A stretch of DNA of 64,000 nucleotides from Actinernus sp. WN-2022 (lineage: Eukaryota > Cnidaria > Anthozoa > Actiniaria > Actinernidae): positions 100,791,321 to 100,855,320 of the forward strand of contig JAOWCC010001634.1 in assembly GCA_030867875.1 (NCBI GenBank), written 5' to 3'. The stretch's first letter is position 1, and every line of letters starts with the position of its first letter. The notes beneath the pieces are model-generated. The model saw only the letters and a list, made by a program, of their open reading frames with translations, was not told the origin of the DNA and made no database searches. This document shows, piece after piece, positions 58,101 through 60,394 of the stretch. The translations under genes were made by a program, and so were the position numbers.

Positions 58101-60363
58101 CCCTTTTCGAGTTCAGAGCCGTTGACAACTCTCCAGTTCAATGGATCTTTTCTCCAGCGACACAACTCTTCTGGATACTCACAACCATCTGGTGATAAAA
58201 GCATGAGTTGAGCATAGTCAAAGAAATCGTAATAACGATAACGGGTTACCCCCACTGAGCCATTTGATGAGAAACGAGTTAGCACATAGTAAAGATATTG
58301 TAATAACGATAACGGGTTACCCCCAGCCATTAGATGAGAAACAAGTTAGCATATAGTAAATATATTGTAATAACAATAATGGGTTACCCCCAGCCATTAG
58401 ATGAGAAACAAGTTAGCATATAGTAAATATATTGTAATAACGATAATGGGTTACCCCCAGCCATTAGATGAGAAACAAGTTAGCATATAGTAAAGATATT
58501 GTAATAACGATAATGGGTTACCCCCAGCCATTAGATGAGAAACAAGTTAGCATATAGTAAATATATTGTAATAACAATAATGGGTTACCCCCAGCCATTA
58601 GATGAGAAACAAGTTAGCATATAGTAAATATATTGTAATAACAATAATGGGTTACCCCCAGCCATTAGATGAGAAACAAGTTAGCATATAGTAAATATAT
58701 TGTAATAACGATAATGGGTTACCCCCAGCCATTAGATGAGAAACAAGTTAGCATATAGTAAAGATATTGTAATAACAATAATGGGTTACCCCCAGCCATT
58801 AGATGAGAAACAAGTTAGCATATAGTAAATATATTGTAATAACGATAATGGGTTACCCCCAGCCATTAGATGAGAAACAAGTTAGCATATAGTAAATATA
58901 TTGTAATAACAATAATGGGTTACCCCCAGCCATTAGATGAGAAACAAGTTAGCATATAGTAAATATATTGTAATAACGATAATGGGTTACCCCCAGCCAT
59001 TAGATGAGAAACAAGTTAGCATATAGTAAAGATATTGTAATAACGATAATGGGTTACCCCCAGCCATTAGATGAGAAACAAGTTAGCATATAGCAAAGAT
59101 ATTGTAATAACGATAATGGGTTACCCCCAGCCATTAGATGAGAAACAACAGTTTTCAGTGAGTGCTGTATAATGACCTGGATCAAATTGGTTCCTTAGGA
59201 TTGTATCTTTTAATTTTGTTCTCGGATTCCTCAGATCGGATCATAATGTTAGCATATAGTAAAGATATTGTAATAACGATAACGGGTTACCCCCAGCCAT
59301 TTGATGAGAAACAAGTTAGCATATAGTAAATATATTGTAATAACGATAATGGGTTACCCCCAGTCATTAGATGAGAAACGAGTTAGCATATAGTAAAGAT
59401 ATTGTAATAACGATAACGGGTTACCCCCAGCCATTAGATGAGAAACAAGTTAGCATATAGTAAAGATATCGTAATAACGATAATGGTTTACCCCCAGCCA
59501 TTAGATGAGAAACAATTTAGGATATAGTAAAGATATTGTAATAACGATAATGGGTTACCCCCAGCCATTAGATGAGAAACAAGTTAGCATATAGTAAAGA
59601 TATTGTAATAACGATAATGGGTTACCCCCAGCCATTAGATGAGAAACGAGTTAGCATATAGTCAAAGAAATTGTATTAACGATAACGGGTTACCCCCAGC
59701 CATTTGATGAGAAACAAGTTAGCACATAGTAAAGATATTGTAATAACGATAACGGGTTACCCCCAGCCATTAGATGAGAAACGAGTTAGCATATAGTCAA
59801 AGAAATTGTAATAACGATAACGGGTTATACCCCCAGCCATTTGATGTGAAACGAGTTAGTATATAGTCAAAGAAATTGTAATAACAATAATATATACCCA
59901 AAACCATTTGGTGAGACGCAATTTAGCATATAGTCAAAGAAATCAGTAACAACGATAACGCCAATGCTAACGATATGATAATAATGGTGGTGGTGGTGAT
60001 GGCATTTCATTATAATAAGTAATTGAAAAGGGGAAATAAAAAAATATATAACTCATTTCAGTAATTATCAAATGAATTAATTTATCTATCTCGAGAGCTT
60101 ATCTAACTCTTTGACTCATTTCACTTTTACGTATTTGTATAAATTTTGTACCTTGACGGCTTTTCTTACTCTTTGACTCATTTCACCTTCATGTATAAAT
60201 TGTATAAATTATGTACCTTGACAGTATCCCCATGACCCAGTGTAGTCCGTCTTGCACCATGATTTTGTCTCCCCTACAGTTATGCACGATGTGTAGGTTA
60301 CGTTTCTGTATTGAAATGGGAACAAACAACACTTCCCCTCTTTCGTCTTCCATGAGCAAGGAC
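19808..60363 (-). CDS. FN2-MAM(pentraxin)-CUB-LRR-7TM receptor with C-terminal pseudokinase (24 exons, 5' partial)
   Basis: Joined minus-strand exons: 60363-60217, 58188-58054, 57143-56933, 56680-56535, 56405-56166, 55888-55629, 54955-54850, 47899-47561, 44451-44337, 40099-40028, 39151-39044, 38637-38566, 37755-37684, 37111-37040, 36921-36850, 36241-36170, 35400-35323, 31351-30312, 26518-26394, 25298-25136, 24842-24782, 24421-24229, 23613-23446, 19936-19808. Each join has AG/GT sites and matching phase. The sum, 4,196 nt, gives 1,397 residues plus a stop with no internal stop. It would be a surface receptor: adhesive/recognition ectodomain, LRR horseshoe, class A 7TM, and a cytoplasmic kinase fold that probably scaffolds or regulates rather than phosphorylates. 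FN2 enters in phase 1, so upstream exons, including the signal peptide, lie beyond the window. Transcripts could show two or more genes, a missing exon in the kinase C-lobe, or skipping of the pentraxin exons. Confidence 0.75.
20318..20505. repeat. 52-bp tandem repeat, about 3.4 copies
   Basis: The unit contains TGTCTTGTACTCGACACTGA and TTGGCTCAAGTAACCGTAAG. Copies begin at about 20318, 20371 and 20424, with a partial fourth. It lies in the last intron of the receptor gene. Confidence 0.85.
21047..21581. mobile_element. Mutator-like MITE with ~95-bp inverted ends
   Basis: Long inverted repeats start TAGCCTGCT and share AAGTAACGTCTGCTTACCCG and GCGCTTAATTAGTTTCCAAT. The flanks are CCTTGGACT (21038-21046) and CCTTAGACT (21582-21590), a 9-bp target duplication with one mismatch, typical of Mutator-type elements. 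Inside there is a second inverted pair around GGTACACCAACATGGCCGCC, which suggests a nested older foldback. No transposase ORF. Confidence 0.82.
22110..23245. mobile_element. Cluster of nested foldback MITEs
   Basis: Two families are interleaved. One starts TAGTTCACCACAAAATT (22115, 22212, 22518) and ends AATTTTGTGATGAACAATAA (about 22330-22350 and 22632-22652). The other has arms with ACTATCGGCTGATAGTT and is bounded by CAAATAGACTGTGT (22353-22516, a partial copy near 22665-22790, and 23050-23240). The last copy is interrupted by the MITE at 22863-23049. All lie in the last intron of the receptor gene. Confidence 0.75.
22863..23049. mobile_element. MITE with TTAGTATATACCACAC ends
   Basis: Inverted ends TTAGTATATACCACAC at 22863 and GTGTGGTATATACTAA ending at 23049 extend imperfectly into TATTCAC-type words. 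The 187-bp element has no coding capacity and is nested in older foldback sequence. Confidence 0.8.
23446..23613 (-). CDS. Receptor exon: pseudokinase DFG and alpha-F
   Basis: The exon is 56 codons, phase 0 to 0, between CCCCCTCTAG and GTAATT. KAVIGDFGNAVIN is the DFG region, with the metal-binding Asp retained (about residue 1309 of the joined protein). The next stretch, rich in Ser/Glu (SASSEVEGTASGETED), is a short acidic activation segment without an APE motif, followed by an alpha-F-like DLEDMLSLVEFMV. Confidence 0.78.
23790..24145 (-). mobile_element. SINE (family B) with amplified tRNA head
   Basis: The reverse strand matches the SINE at 46569-46800. Its head is duplicated in tandem: a 34-bp unit containing the A-box core GGTTAGCTCAGTGGTTAAG occurs about five times between 24145 and 23995, joined by TTCCAGTCCCTCCC. 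The B-box-like part (GGTTCAAA counterpart) lies at about 23960-23975, next to the innermost copy. Confidence 0.82.
24229..24421 (-). CDS. Receptor exon: pseudokinase hinge and catalytic loop
   Basis: The 193-bp exon lies between AATTTAG-type acceptor sequence and GTATGT. ILLFICYTF is the hinge strand region, VISGLEYLHDNGILHKN is alpha-E and the catalytic loop. HRDLKPENIL of active kinases is replaced by HKNINERSIL: the catalytic Asp is Asn (about residue 1286) and the metal-binding Asn is Ser. This argues for a pseudokinase. Confidence 0.85.
24782..24842 (-). CDS. Receptor exon: pseudokinase beta4-beta5 region
   Basis: This 61-bp exon (phase 1 to 2) lies between TTTTTTTCAG and GTAAG and encodes ANSSTLIQMNDETLFLKENI. 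It has no signature motif; the call rests on phase continuity with its neighbours and on its position between the N-lobe and hinge exons. Confidence 0.65.
25136..25298 (-). CDS. Receptor exon: pseudokinase N-lobe
   Basis: The 163-bp exon (phase 0 to 1) encodes DRILLKYFERDDVEAWEREV, in which ILLKYF fits the beta-3 VAIK motif (Lys about residue 1176) and WEREV the alpha-C helix with its Glu. HNNVIAYQWSDDG fits the beta-4 entry (usually HPNIV). A canonical Gly-rich loop is not evident just upstream. Confidence 0.8.
25440..25700. repeat. AT-rich low-complexity tract
   Basis: The tract is dominated by TATATA and ATATACATA words with short ACTATA repeats. It lies in an intron of the receptor gene. 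The short open frame on the reverse strand is a composition artefact. Confidence 0.7.
25720..25948 (-). mobile_element. tRNA-derived SINE (family C)
   Basis: Reading from 25948 down: the head GGAGCCGGGGTGGCGCAGTG continues as GTTAAGCGC, giving an A box, and a B box GGTTCGATCCCCGG follows. The body has CTCCGGATTCTCCGGTTTTC and ends near CCAATTCGATTTGTG. Both pol III boxes look intact. Tail fragments of the same family occur at 8350-8470 and 46805-46930. Confidence 0.85.
26394..26518 (-). CDS. Receptor exon: 7TM-to-kinase linker
   Basis: The 125-bp exon (phase 1 to 0) joins the 7TM exon donor (AAACAG|GTATGT) through a TTCAGTTACAG acceptor. It encodes about 42 hydrophilic residues, including HIRPRNNRLNIKEELHLF, then enters the kinase N-lobe. 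A single 1-nt phase carried from the 7TM exon gives Asp at the join. This exon is the key physical link between receptor and kinase. Confidence 0.75.
26600..26885 (+). repeat. Inverted partner of 29770-30125
   Basis: It contains AATCGATTGTCAATCTTTCT, AAAACTGCGTTTTTGAAGAT and CCCATGGGATCACGAG-like words that recur reversed at 29770-30125. The two arms lie about 3 kb apart in the same intron. Confidence 0.75.
26935..27515. mobile_element. Composite foldback repeat, copy 1
   Basis: It starts with TTTTCCAGACACAACGC, includes CACGTGATCACATCGTGACA and CACTGGCTAGCT, and ends with a palindromic block (27383-27500) with GAGTTTTGTTTCCCCTCGAC and GGGGGAAACAAAAGTCACTG arms. A second copy lies at 32636-33385. 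This copy has the empty site for the insertion seen in the second. Confidence 0.7.
27901..28062. mobile_element. Mariner-like MITE, 162 bp
   Basis: Perfect 32-bp inverted ends (27901-27932 and 28031-28062) start TAGACCCATTCGAAAAATGG. TA is present on both flanks, as expected for Tc1/mariner target duplication. The interior repeats TGTACTGACTAGCCTCG-type words. Confidence 0.85.
28480..29200. repeat. ~355-bp tandem repeat, two copies
   Basis: Both units include CACGCGCATGCG, CAGTTTCCC, TTAACAGGTTGAAGTTT, TTTACTAAGTTATAAAA, CCCTCGGTAATTTGTATT and GGCCAGCGGAGCATA in the same order. Units start at about 28490 and 28845; the second has a small internal duplication (29075-29105). Confidence 0.85.
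29280..29750. mobile_element. MITE with TTAAGTAATG inverted ends, copy 2
   Basis: Ends TTAAGTAATGGTCCGCGTAA and GGCTAAGAAC-type inverted sequence match copy 1 at 8856-9166, as does the interior ACCAATGAAATTACGAGAG. It lies in the 7TM-linker intron. Confidence 0.8.
29770..30125 (-). repeat. Inverted partner of 26600-26885
   Basis: CATGGGAAAGGCTTTACTGG, TCTTCAAAAACGCAGT and CGACAATCGATTGGAGGTGG are reverse complements of words at 26640-26770. It is interrupted by an A/T-rich expansion near 29860-29930. Confidence 0.75.
30312..31351 (-). CDS. Receptor exon: hinge and seven-transmembrane domain
   Basis: This 1,040-bp exon encodes the LGR-type hinge (FSSCEDMIKNPATRACLW) and the complete rhodopsin-class bundle. 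TM1 has GNLLVIIW, TM2 LTNLAIADFLMGVYM, TM3 CKLAGALSMLSSESS and a DRL in place of DRY, TM4 MICILIWAFCCLISFLP, ECL2 a Cys (SVCLPLQL), TM5 SLTFVIALNCAAFIFILASY, TM6 FFIVFTDFCCWIPVIILALL, TM7 FILPVNSSINPVLYTF with NPVLY for NPxxY. The pattern is that of relaxin-receptor/GRL101-type LRR GPCRs, which couple to heterotrimeric G proteins. The acceptor TTTGTTTCTAG and the donor GTATGT at 30310-30311 set the ends. The open frame runs on at both sides, but those extensions are intronic. Confidence 0.92.
31478..31781. mobile_element. MITE with GTATACCGTAAA ends
   Basis: Inverted ends GTATACCGTAAA and TTTACGGTATAC bound sequence rich in GGCTTATATTCGGGG and its complement (AAATAAGCC). No ORF. It lies just upstream of the 7TM exon. 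Confidence 0.78.
31826..32000 (+). mobile_element. tRNA-derived SINE (family A)
   Basis: The head CGGTTAGCTCAGTGGTAGAG gives an A box and GGTTCGGATCCCG a B box, with the anticodon region deleted. The body CTTGTCTCCTTCCTTTACTT and ACCTGTTGTGTGATATTGTG parallels the copy at 46312-46530. Confidence 0.82.
32636..33385. mobile_element. Composite foldback repeat, copy 2, interrupted
   Basis: It matches 26935-27515 (CCAGACACAACGC, TAGTCATCAAAATCCAATGT, CACTGGCTAGCTTAAA) and ends in the same palindromic GAGTTTTGTTTCCCTCGA block (33267-33380). It is split by the TIR element at 32727-33111. Confidence 0.72.
32727..33111. mobile_element. TIR element with CACTGGAAAAACT ends
   Basis: The 13-bp ends CACTGGAAAAACT (32727-32739) and AGTTTTTCCAGTG (33099-33111) bound a 385-bp insertion. 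It holds about three copies of a ~105-bp unit containing TTCCATGGTTTTGCACACTT and CCAACGGATGCCAATATGTT. The related copy at 26935-27515 shows the uninterrupted site. Confidence 0.8.
33555..34140 (+). pseudogene. LINE 3' end (L2/CR1-like), frameshifted
   Basis: From 33565 one frame reads CNSILYGLPACRNL, then a frameshift near 33620 moves to KLQRVQNTAARLVTRAGKFD, LHWLPVRDRITFKI and AAAKLWNSLPDYIRS, the standard C-terminal tail of L2-type reverse transcriptases. The stop at 34001-34003 is followed by a short 3' UTR and an ATT microsatellite (34109-34140) that serves as the tail. Confidence 0.88.
34167..35123. mobile_element. TIR element, about 960 bp
   Basis: Left end TAGGGGTGACGAATTCG and right end reversed TAGGGGTGGCGAATGGTAAA are similar, with TAGCTA on both sides as a likely target duplication. 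The interior repeats GTCTCGGAGTC words near both ends. No transposase is seen. Confidence 0.6.
35323..35400 (-). CDS. Receptor exon: LRR 8 (26-residue repeat)
   Basis: It encodes YLQKNPLSEKDMPTDVFSNL then KNLQEL, phase 2 to 2, with donor GTAAGT. At 78 bp it is 6 bp longer than the 72-bp repeat exons, due to an inserted KD-type pair in the turn. It is the last LRR before the hinge. Confidence 0.85.
36170..36241 (-). CDS. Receptor exon: LRR 7
   Basis: It encodes YLNHNKLRRLSSDIFTGLKS then LQFL. Exactly 72 bp and phase 2 to 2, as usual for LGR-type repeats. It is nearly identical to LRR 5 at 37040-37111. Confidence 0.9.
36850..36921 (-). CDS. Receptor exon: LRR 6
   Basis: It encodes SLQSNEIETLEGGTFVDTTS then LTHL, 72 bp, phase 2 to 2. 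It is a close duplicate of LRR 4 at 37684-37755. Confidence 0.9.
37040..37111 (-). CDS. Receptor exon: LRR 5
   Basis: It encodes YLNDNKLRRLSSDVFTGLKS then LQIL, 72 bp, phase 2 to 2. It differs from LRR 7 by only a few residues. Confidence 0.9.
37684..37755 (-). CDS. Receptor exon: LRR 4
   Basis: It encodes SLRSNKIKTLEGGTFTNATY then LTHL, 72 bp, phase 2 to 2. Its acceptor edge (reverse of GACTCCTGACAAA) is copied into the minisatellite next to it. Confidence 0.9.
37756..38565. repeat. Intronic minisatellite (~110-130 bp units) carrying exon edges
   Basis: About six units contain GACAAGTGATGTATTAATAA. Several also contain the acceptor edge of LRR 4 (GACTCCTGACAAA) and the donor edge of LRR 3 (ACTCACAAGACGAGTAGA or shorter). 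The array fills the whole LRR 3 to LRR 4 intron. Confidence 0.9.
38566..38637 (-). CDS. Receptor exon: LRR 3
   Basis: It encodes DLGENLLSTISRTAFENLQN then LLVL, 72 bp, phase 2 to 2, with donor GTGAGT and acceptor TTTTTGCAG. Confidence 0.88.
38758..39022. mobile_element. PIF/Harbinger-like MITE with poly-G/poly-C interior
   Basis: Inverted ends GGGACCCGACATTATTTAG and reversed GGGACCGGACATTATTTAG are flanked by TTA on both sides (38755-38757 and 39023-39025). A G-run (38781-38792) and a C-run (38981-38998) lie symmetrically inside the ends. Confidence 0.8.
39044..39151 (-). CDS. Receptor exon: LRR 2 (36 residues)
   Basis: At 108 bp this exon is one and a half repeats long: LSYSNNGFSLSRNRRLNGNF then IRKLPLLQNLPNMELL. 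Phase 2 to 2, acceptor AGCTATTCCAG, donor GTAAGT. An alternative acceptor 9 bp upstream (CCAACAG) would add three residues. Confidence 0.78.
39545..40072. repeat. 132-bp tandem repeat carrying an LRR exon end
   Basis: Four units of 132 bp (CTAGTTTAATGGTGATCCAG at about 39583, 39715, 39847 and 39979). Each includes CTCAACCTACATGACTTTGA and CCTGTGACAGAT, which is the 3' half of the LRR 1 exon with its donor GTAGGT on the minus strand. Only the last copy adjoins the real exon. Confidence 0.92.
40028..40099 (-). CDS. Receptor exon: LRR 1
   Basis: It encodes DLSRNVIINIENYAFFNLSQ then VKVM, 72 bp, phase 2 to 2, with acceptor TTTCTTTCTTGCAG and donor GTAGGT. Its 3' half is repeated three more times downstream (39545-40000) as decoy donors without acceptors. 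Confidence 0.87.
41949..42239. mobile_element. Mariner-like MITE nested in the LINE, 291 bp
   Basis: Ends AAGGGGCTATGTCATGGTA and reversed AAGGGGCTGTGTCACGGTA are inverted repeats flanked by TA on both sides (41947-41948, 42240-42241). Removing the element rejoins the RT codons KVNF and NDII. Confidence 0.85.
42634..43642. mobile_element. piggyBac-like non-autonomous element nested in the LINE
   Basis: The 14-bp ends CCCTTTCCCTCCTG and reversed CCCTTTCCCTACTG are flanked by TTAA on both sides (42630-42633 and 43643-43646), the piggyBac hallmark. Removing it restores the RT sequence DHTILLNKLEFYG. No transposase ORF is evident in 1,009 bp. Confidence 0.9.
44040..44336. repeat. ~80-88-bp tandem repeat carrying the LRRNT exon donor
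   Basis: Three and a half units contain GTGCT(TACAGTGCT)GATGTTTGTTG and AAGGATTGTTGCC(G/C)TTTGGG. The shared part includes, on the minus strand, the end of the LRRNT exon plus its GTAAGC donor (copies near 44078 and 44238). Confidence 0.88.
44337..44451 (-). CDS. Receptor exon: LRR N-terminal cap (LRRNT)
   Basis: The 115-bp exon (phase 1 to 2) encodes DCPSRCKCYWTTESKNTYIV then EGKDLETVPNNIPQQTSAL. The Cys pattern CPxxCxC and the L..VP.NIP motif are those of an LRRNT cap. Its phase-1 entry matches the CUB exon donor, and its phase-2 exit the LRR exons. Confidence 0.88.
44958..46229. mobile_element. Possible TIR element, about 1.27 kb
   Basis: Left end CCTGGTTCCAGAGGTTTTCTC and right end reversed CCTGGTCCCAGAGGTTTTCTC are near-identical inverted repeats, and both are followed by GAGAGA-rich sequence on their inner sides. 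The target duplication is unclear. No transposase. Confidence 0.6.
46312..46530 (+). mobile_element. tRNA-derived SINE (family A) with intact pol III boxes
   Basis: A box GTTAGCTCAGTTGATAGAGC at 46321 and B box GGTTCGAATCCCGG at 46362, then body GGCCTTGTCTTCTTCCTCTT and ACCTGTTGTGTTATTTCGAG. It is followed almost directly by a second SINE of another family. Confidence 0.85.
46569..46800 (+). mobile_element. tRNA-derived SINE (family B) reference copy
   Basis: The head CCTCCCGGATAGCTCAGTGG gives the A box and GGGTTCAAACTCCGGCCGGA the B box. The body has ACTGAGTAGAAGGTGCTGCC and the tail CTTCTCGGATAAGGACGTAA. Both interrupted or rearranged copies (7685-8345 and 23790-24145) align to it. Confidence 0.85.
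46805..46930 (+). mobile_element. SINE (family C) 3' fragment
   Basis: ACGCTAAATTCCAATTCGAT and GCTTTGATCAGCCCCCATGG followed by GTTGTTTCAGGTC match the 3' part of the SINE at 25720-25948. It lacks a head and abuts the preceding SINE. Confidence 0.7.
47561..47899 (-). CDS. Receptor exon: CUB domain
   Basis: The 339-bp exon (phase 1 to 1, 113 codons) holds one CUB domain: CSENLIITDSYRFVTSPQHP then GYYPANTTCVWRISAP, RLRFLAFQLE, CENDYLEIREG, IGRYCGDSYP and FYSNSDVLKTGFQLEY. Four Cys and the calcium-site type D-Y are present. The acceptor CTAACTGATGTTTTGACAG joins in phase 1 to the MAM donor at 54849. The open frame continues upstream to an ATG at 47966 and would give a signal-peptide-like MKVSVILIITCTCIFLLTDV, so an alternative first exon is possible. 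Confidence 0.88.
48105..49677. mobile_element. Long foldback element with ~500-bp arms
   Basis: The left arm (about 48105-48670) contains CGCGCAAGATTGATTGCGTG, CGCGCGCTCGAGTCACCG, ACTACGATAA-type complement and TTCACCGATACCTGTTCGCT. The right arm (about 49300-49677) is its reverse complement. A second partial right-arm copy lies at 49080-49260. A further pair, GTGAGCCGAGGTATTTACTT (48836) and AAAAAGTAAACACCTCGGCT (49053), extends the hairpin inward. The left arm has an extra ~140 bp near 48210-48350. No ORF. Confidence 0.82.
49964..50147. mobile_element. Foldback MITE, about 184 bp
   Basis: Arms of about 75 bp, GAGGGAAATTTAGGGGTGAA with ACAATGACCATTTTCATATT and their complement, flank a ~30-bp loop near 50043-50070. 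Ends are GCTTTGAAGCTGAGG and CCTCAGCTTCAAAAC. Confidence 0.82.
50585..52160. repeat. 121-bp tandem repeat, about 13 copies
   Basis: Unit landmarks are ATGTGTTATGTGAGCGGTCT, CATGGGATGTGTTTGGCTAT and TTGTTCCCTCATGGCTGTTA. Copies are nearly identical on the left (50585-51540) and decay progressively to the right (51541-52160). The array lies inside the DIRS-like element. Confidence 0.93.
52237..52941 (+). other. 234-codon ORF inside the DIRS-like element, unassigned
   Basis: The first half is hydrophobic (several membrane-like stretches, for example IVLAVFQLILFLLPFLVILL), the second half has RVTDRFLAWIRHDGNAFTHA and STSLDFLSSML-like segments. I recognise no domain and see no polymerase or recombinase motif. 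It is retained because it is long, falls in the right place for an element-encoded ORF, and ends shortly before B1. It may be chance. Confidence 0.3.
53401..54849. other. Intronic DNA with no recognised element
   Basis: An imperfect hairpin lies near 53750-53850 (ATTTCTAATCCTC...GAGGATTAGAA). The plus-strand open frame 54556-54930 overlaps the true MAM exon on the other strand and is a shadow or chance frame. Confidence 0.4.
54850..54955 (-). CDS. Receptor exon: MAM domain C-terminus
   Basis: The 106-bp exon (phase 0 to 1) encodes IIIEGEFNTNDTGYIAVAAF then YFVPGYCNTEPQECAG. The IEG...GYIAV...C pattern is the conserved end of MAM domains (usually EG....GdIAlDDi....C), though the DD pair is replaced by AA. 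Confidence 0.88.
55497..55628 (-). pseudogene. Partial duplicate of the MAM exon
   Basis: This is a copy of the middle of the neighbouring exon (about 55668-55797), starting directly after the true donor GTAAGG with TTTCGTTATATTGTGTATGG. It keeps RFRYIVYGPGARDLR in frame with the exon but is then frameshifted. It has no acceptor of its own. Confidence 0.85.
55629..55888 (-). CDS. Receptor exon: MAM domain middle
   Basis: The 260-bp exon (phase 1 to 0) encodes DSHIIIGASRENSISTTSSP then WYDRSATAHTTCIRFRYIVY, GPGARGLRVLHQYS and ETLWRYGQVSVGSVETYQ. The core C.RF.Y.vyG...g.L.V matches the MAM beta-sandwich centre. Confidence 0.88.
56166..56405 (-). CDS. Receptor exon: pentraxin/LamG C-terminal part
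   Basis: The 240-bp exon (phase 1 to 1) encodes GNGKLSIGFRSNASDWTPNK, then GRISGFNIWSREMDQYEVLL and GDFINWNDLKKAF. The G.isgfNiWsr motif and GdfinW are hallmarks of the pentraxin fold. Confidence 0.87.
56535..56680 (-). CDS. Receptor exon: pentraxin/LamG middle
   Basis: The 146-bp exon (phase 2 to 1) encodes REDWHHVCVTWHSAGGVIRV then YRDGRVVGRQNF. W-hh-C-v-TW....g...vy.DG is the central pentraxin/LamG signature. Confidence 0.9.
56933..57143 (-). CDS. Receptor exon: pentraxin/LamG N-terminal part
   Basis: The 211-bp exon (phase 1 to 2) encodes SKTGNVTVKKATKRDLKAIT then MCLWLRSTVPGLKILYEV. L.aiT.ClWlRS is the N-terminal pentraxin signature and its Cys would pair with the Cys of the next exon. 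Confidence 0.88.
57187..57590. mobile_element. Inverted tRNA-like SINE heads forming a hairpin
   Basis: The right arm contains a tRNA-like head (about 57510-57578): A box TGGTGTAGTGGTTAAC and B box GGGTTCGAATCCCG, with imperfect acceptor pairing. The left arm is the reverse complement of its 5' end and ~110 bp upstream: CCATCAGGACGACCACGCTG against CAGCGTGGTCATCCTGATGG, and ATCGGGTTCGGGATG against CATCCCGAACCCGAAAG. Likely a SINE-derived foldback in the MAM-pentraxin intron. Confidence 0.75.
58054..58188 (-). CDS. Receptor exon: MAM domain N-terminus
   Basis: The 135-bp exon (phase 1 to 1) encodes DGCEYPEELCRWRKDPLNWR then VVNGSELEKGMMHTNDQRKP and SGHYTG. C.yp..lC.W..d..nW and the final GHY match the start of MAM domains (C.FE..lC.W....d...W...GhY). 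The rest of the domain is 2.2 kb away, beyond the pentraxin exons. Confidence 0.87.
58214..59935. repeat. ~67-bp intronic tandem repeat, about 25 copies
   Basis: The unit contains ATATTGTAATAACGATAATG, GGTTACCCCCAGCCATTAGA and TGAGAAACAAGTTAGCATAT. One unit near 59149-59249 is interrupted by ~90 bp of unrelated sequence (CAGTTTTCAGTGAGTGCTGT onward). Units near both ends are more diverged than those in the middle. Confidence 0.95.
60217..60363 (-). CDS. Receptor exon: fibronectin type II domain
   Basis: The 147-bp exon (phase 1 to 1, 49 codons) encodes CSWKTKEGKCCLFPFQYRNV then TYTSCITVGETKSWCKTDYT and GSWGYCQ. C.FPF.Y....Y.sCt..g....WC.t.....WGyC is the FN2 consensus, with all four disulfide Cys present. 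Acceptor TTGTTCTTCTCAG, donor GTACAT. It is the most 5' exon of the gene seen here. Confidence 0.93.
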
Positions 60364-60394
60364 CTGAGAAGAACAAATAATATATTAAATATAA

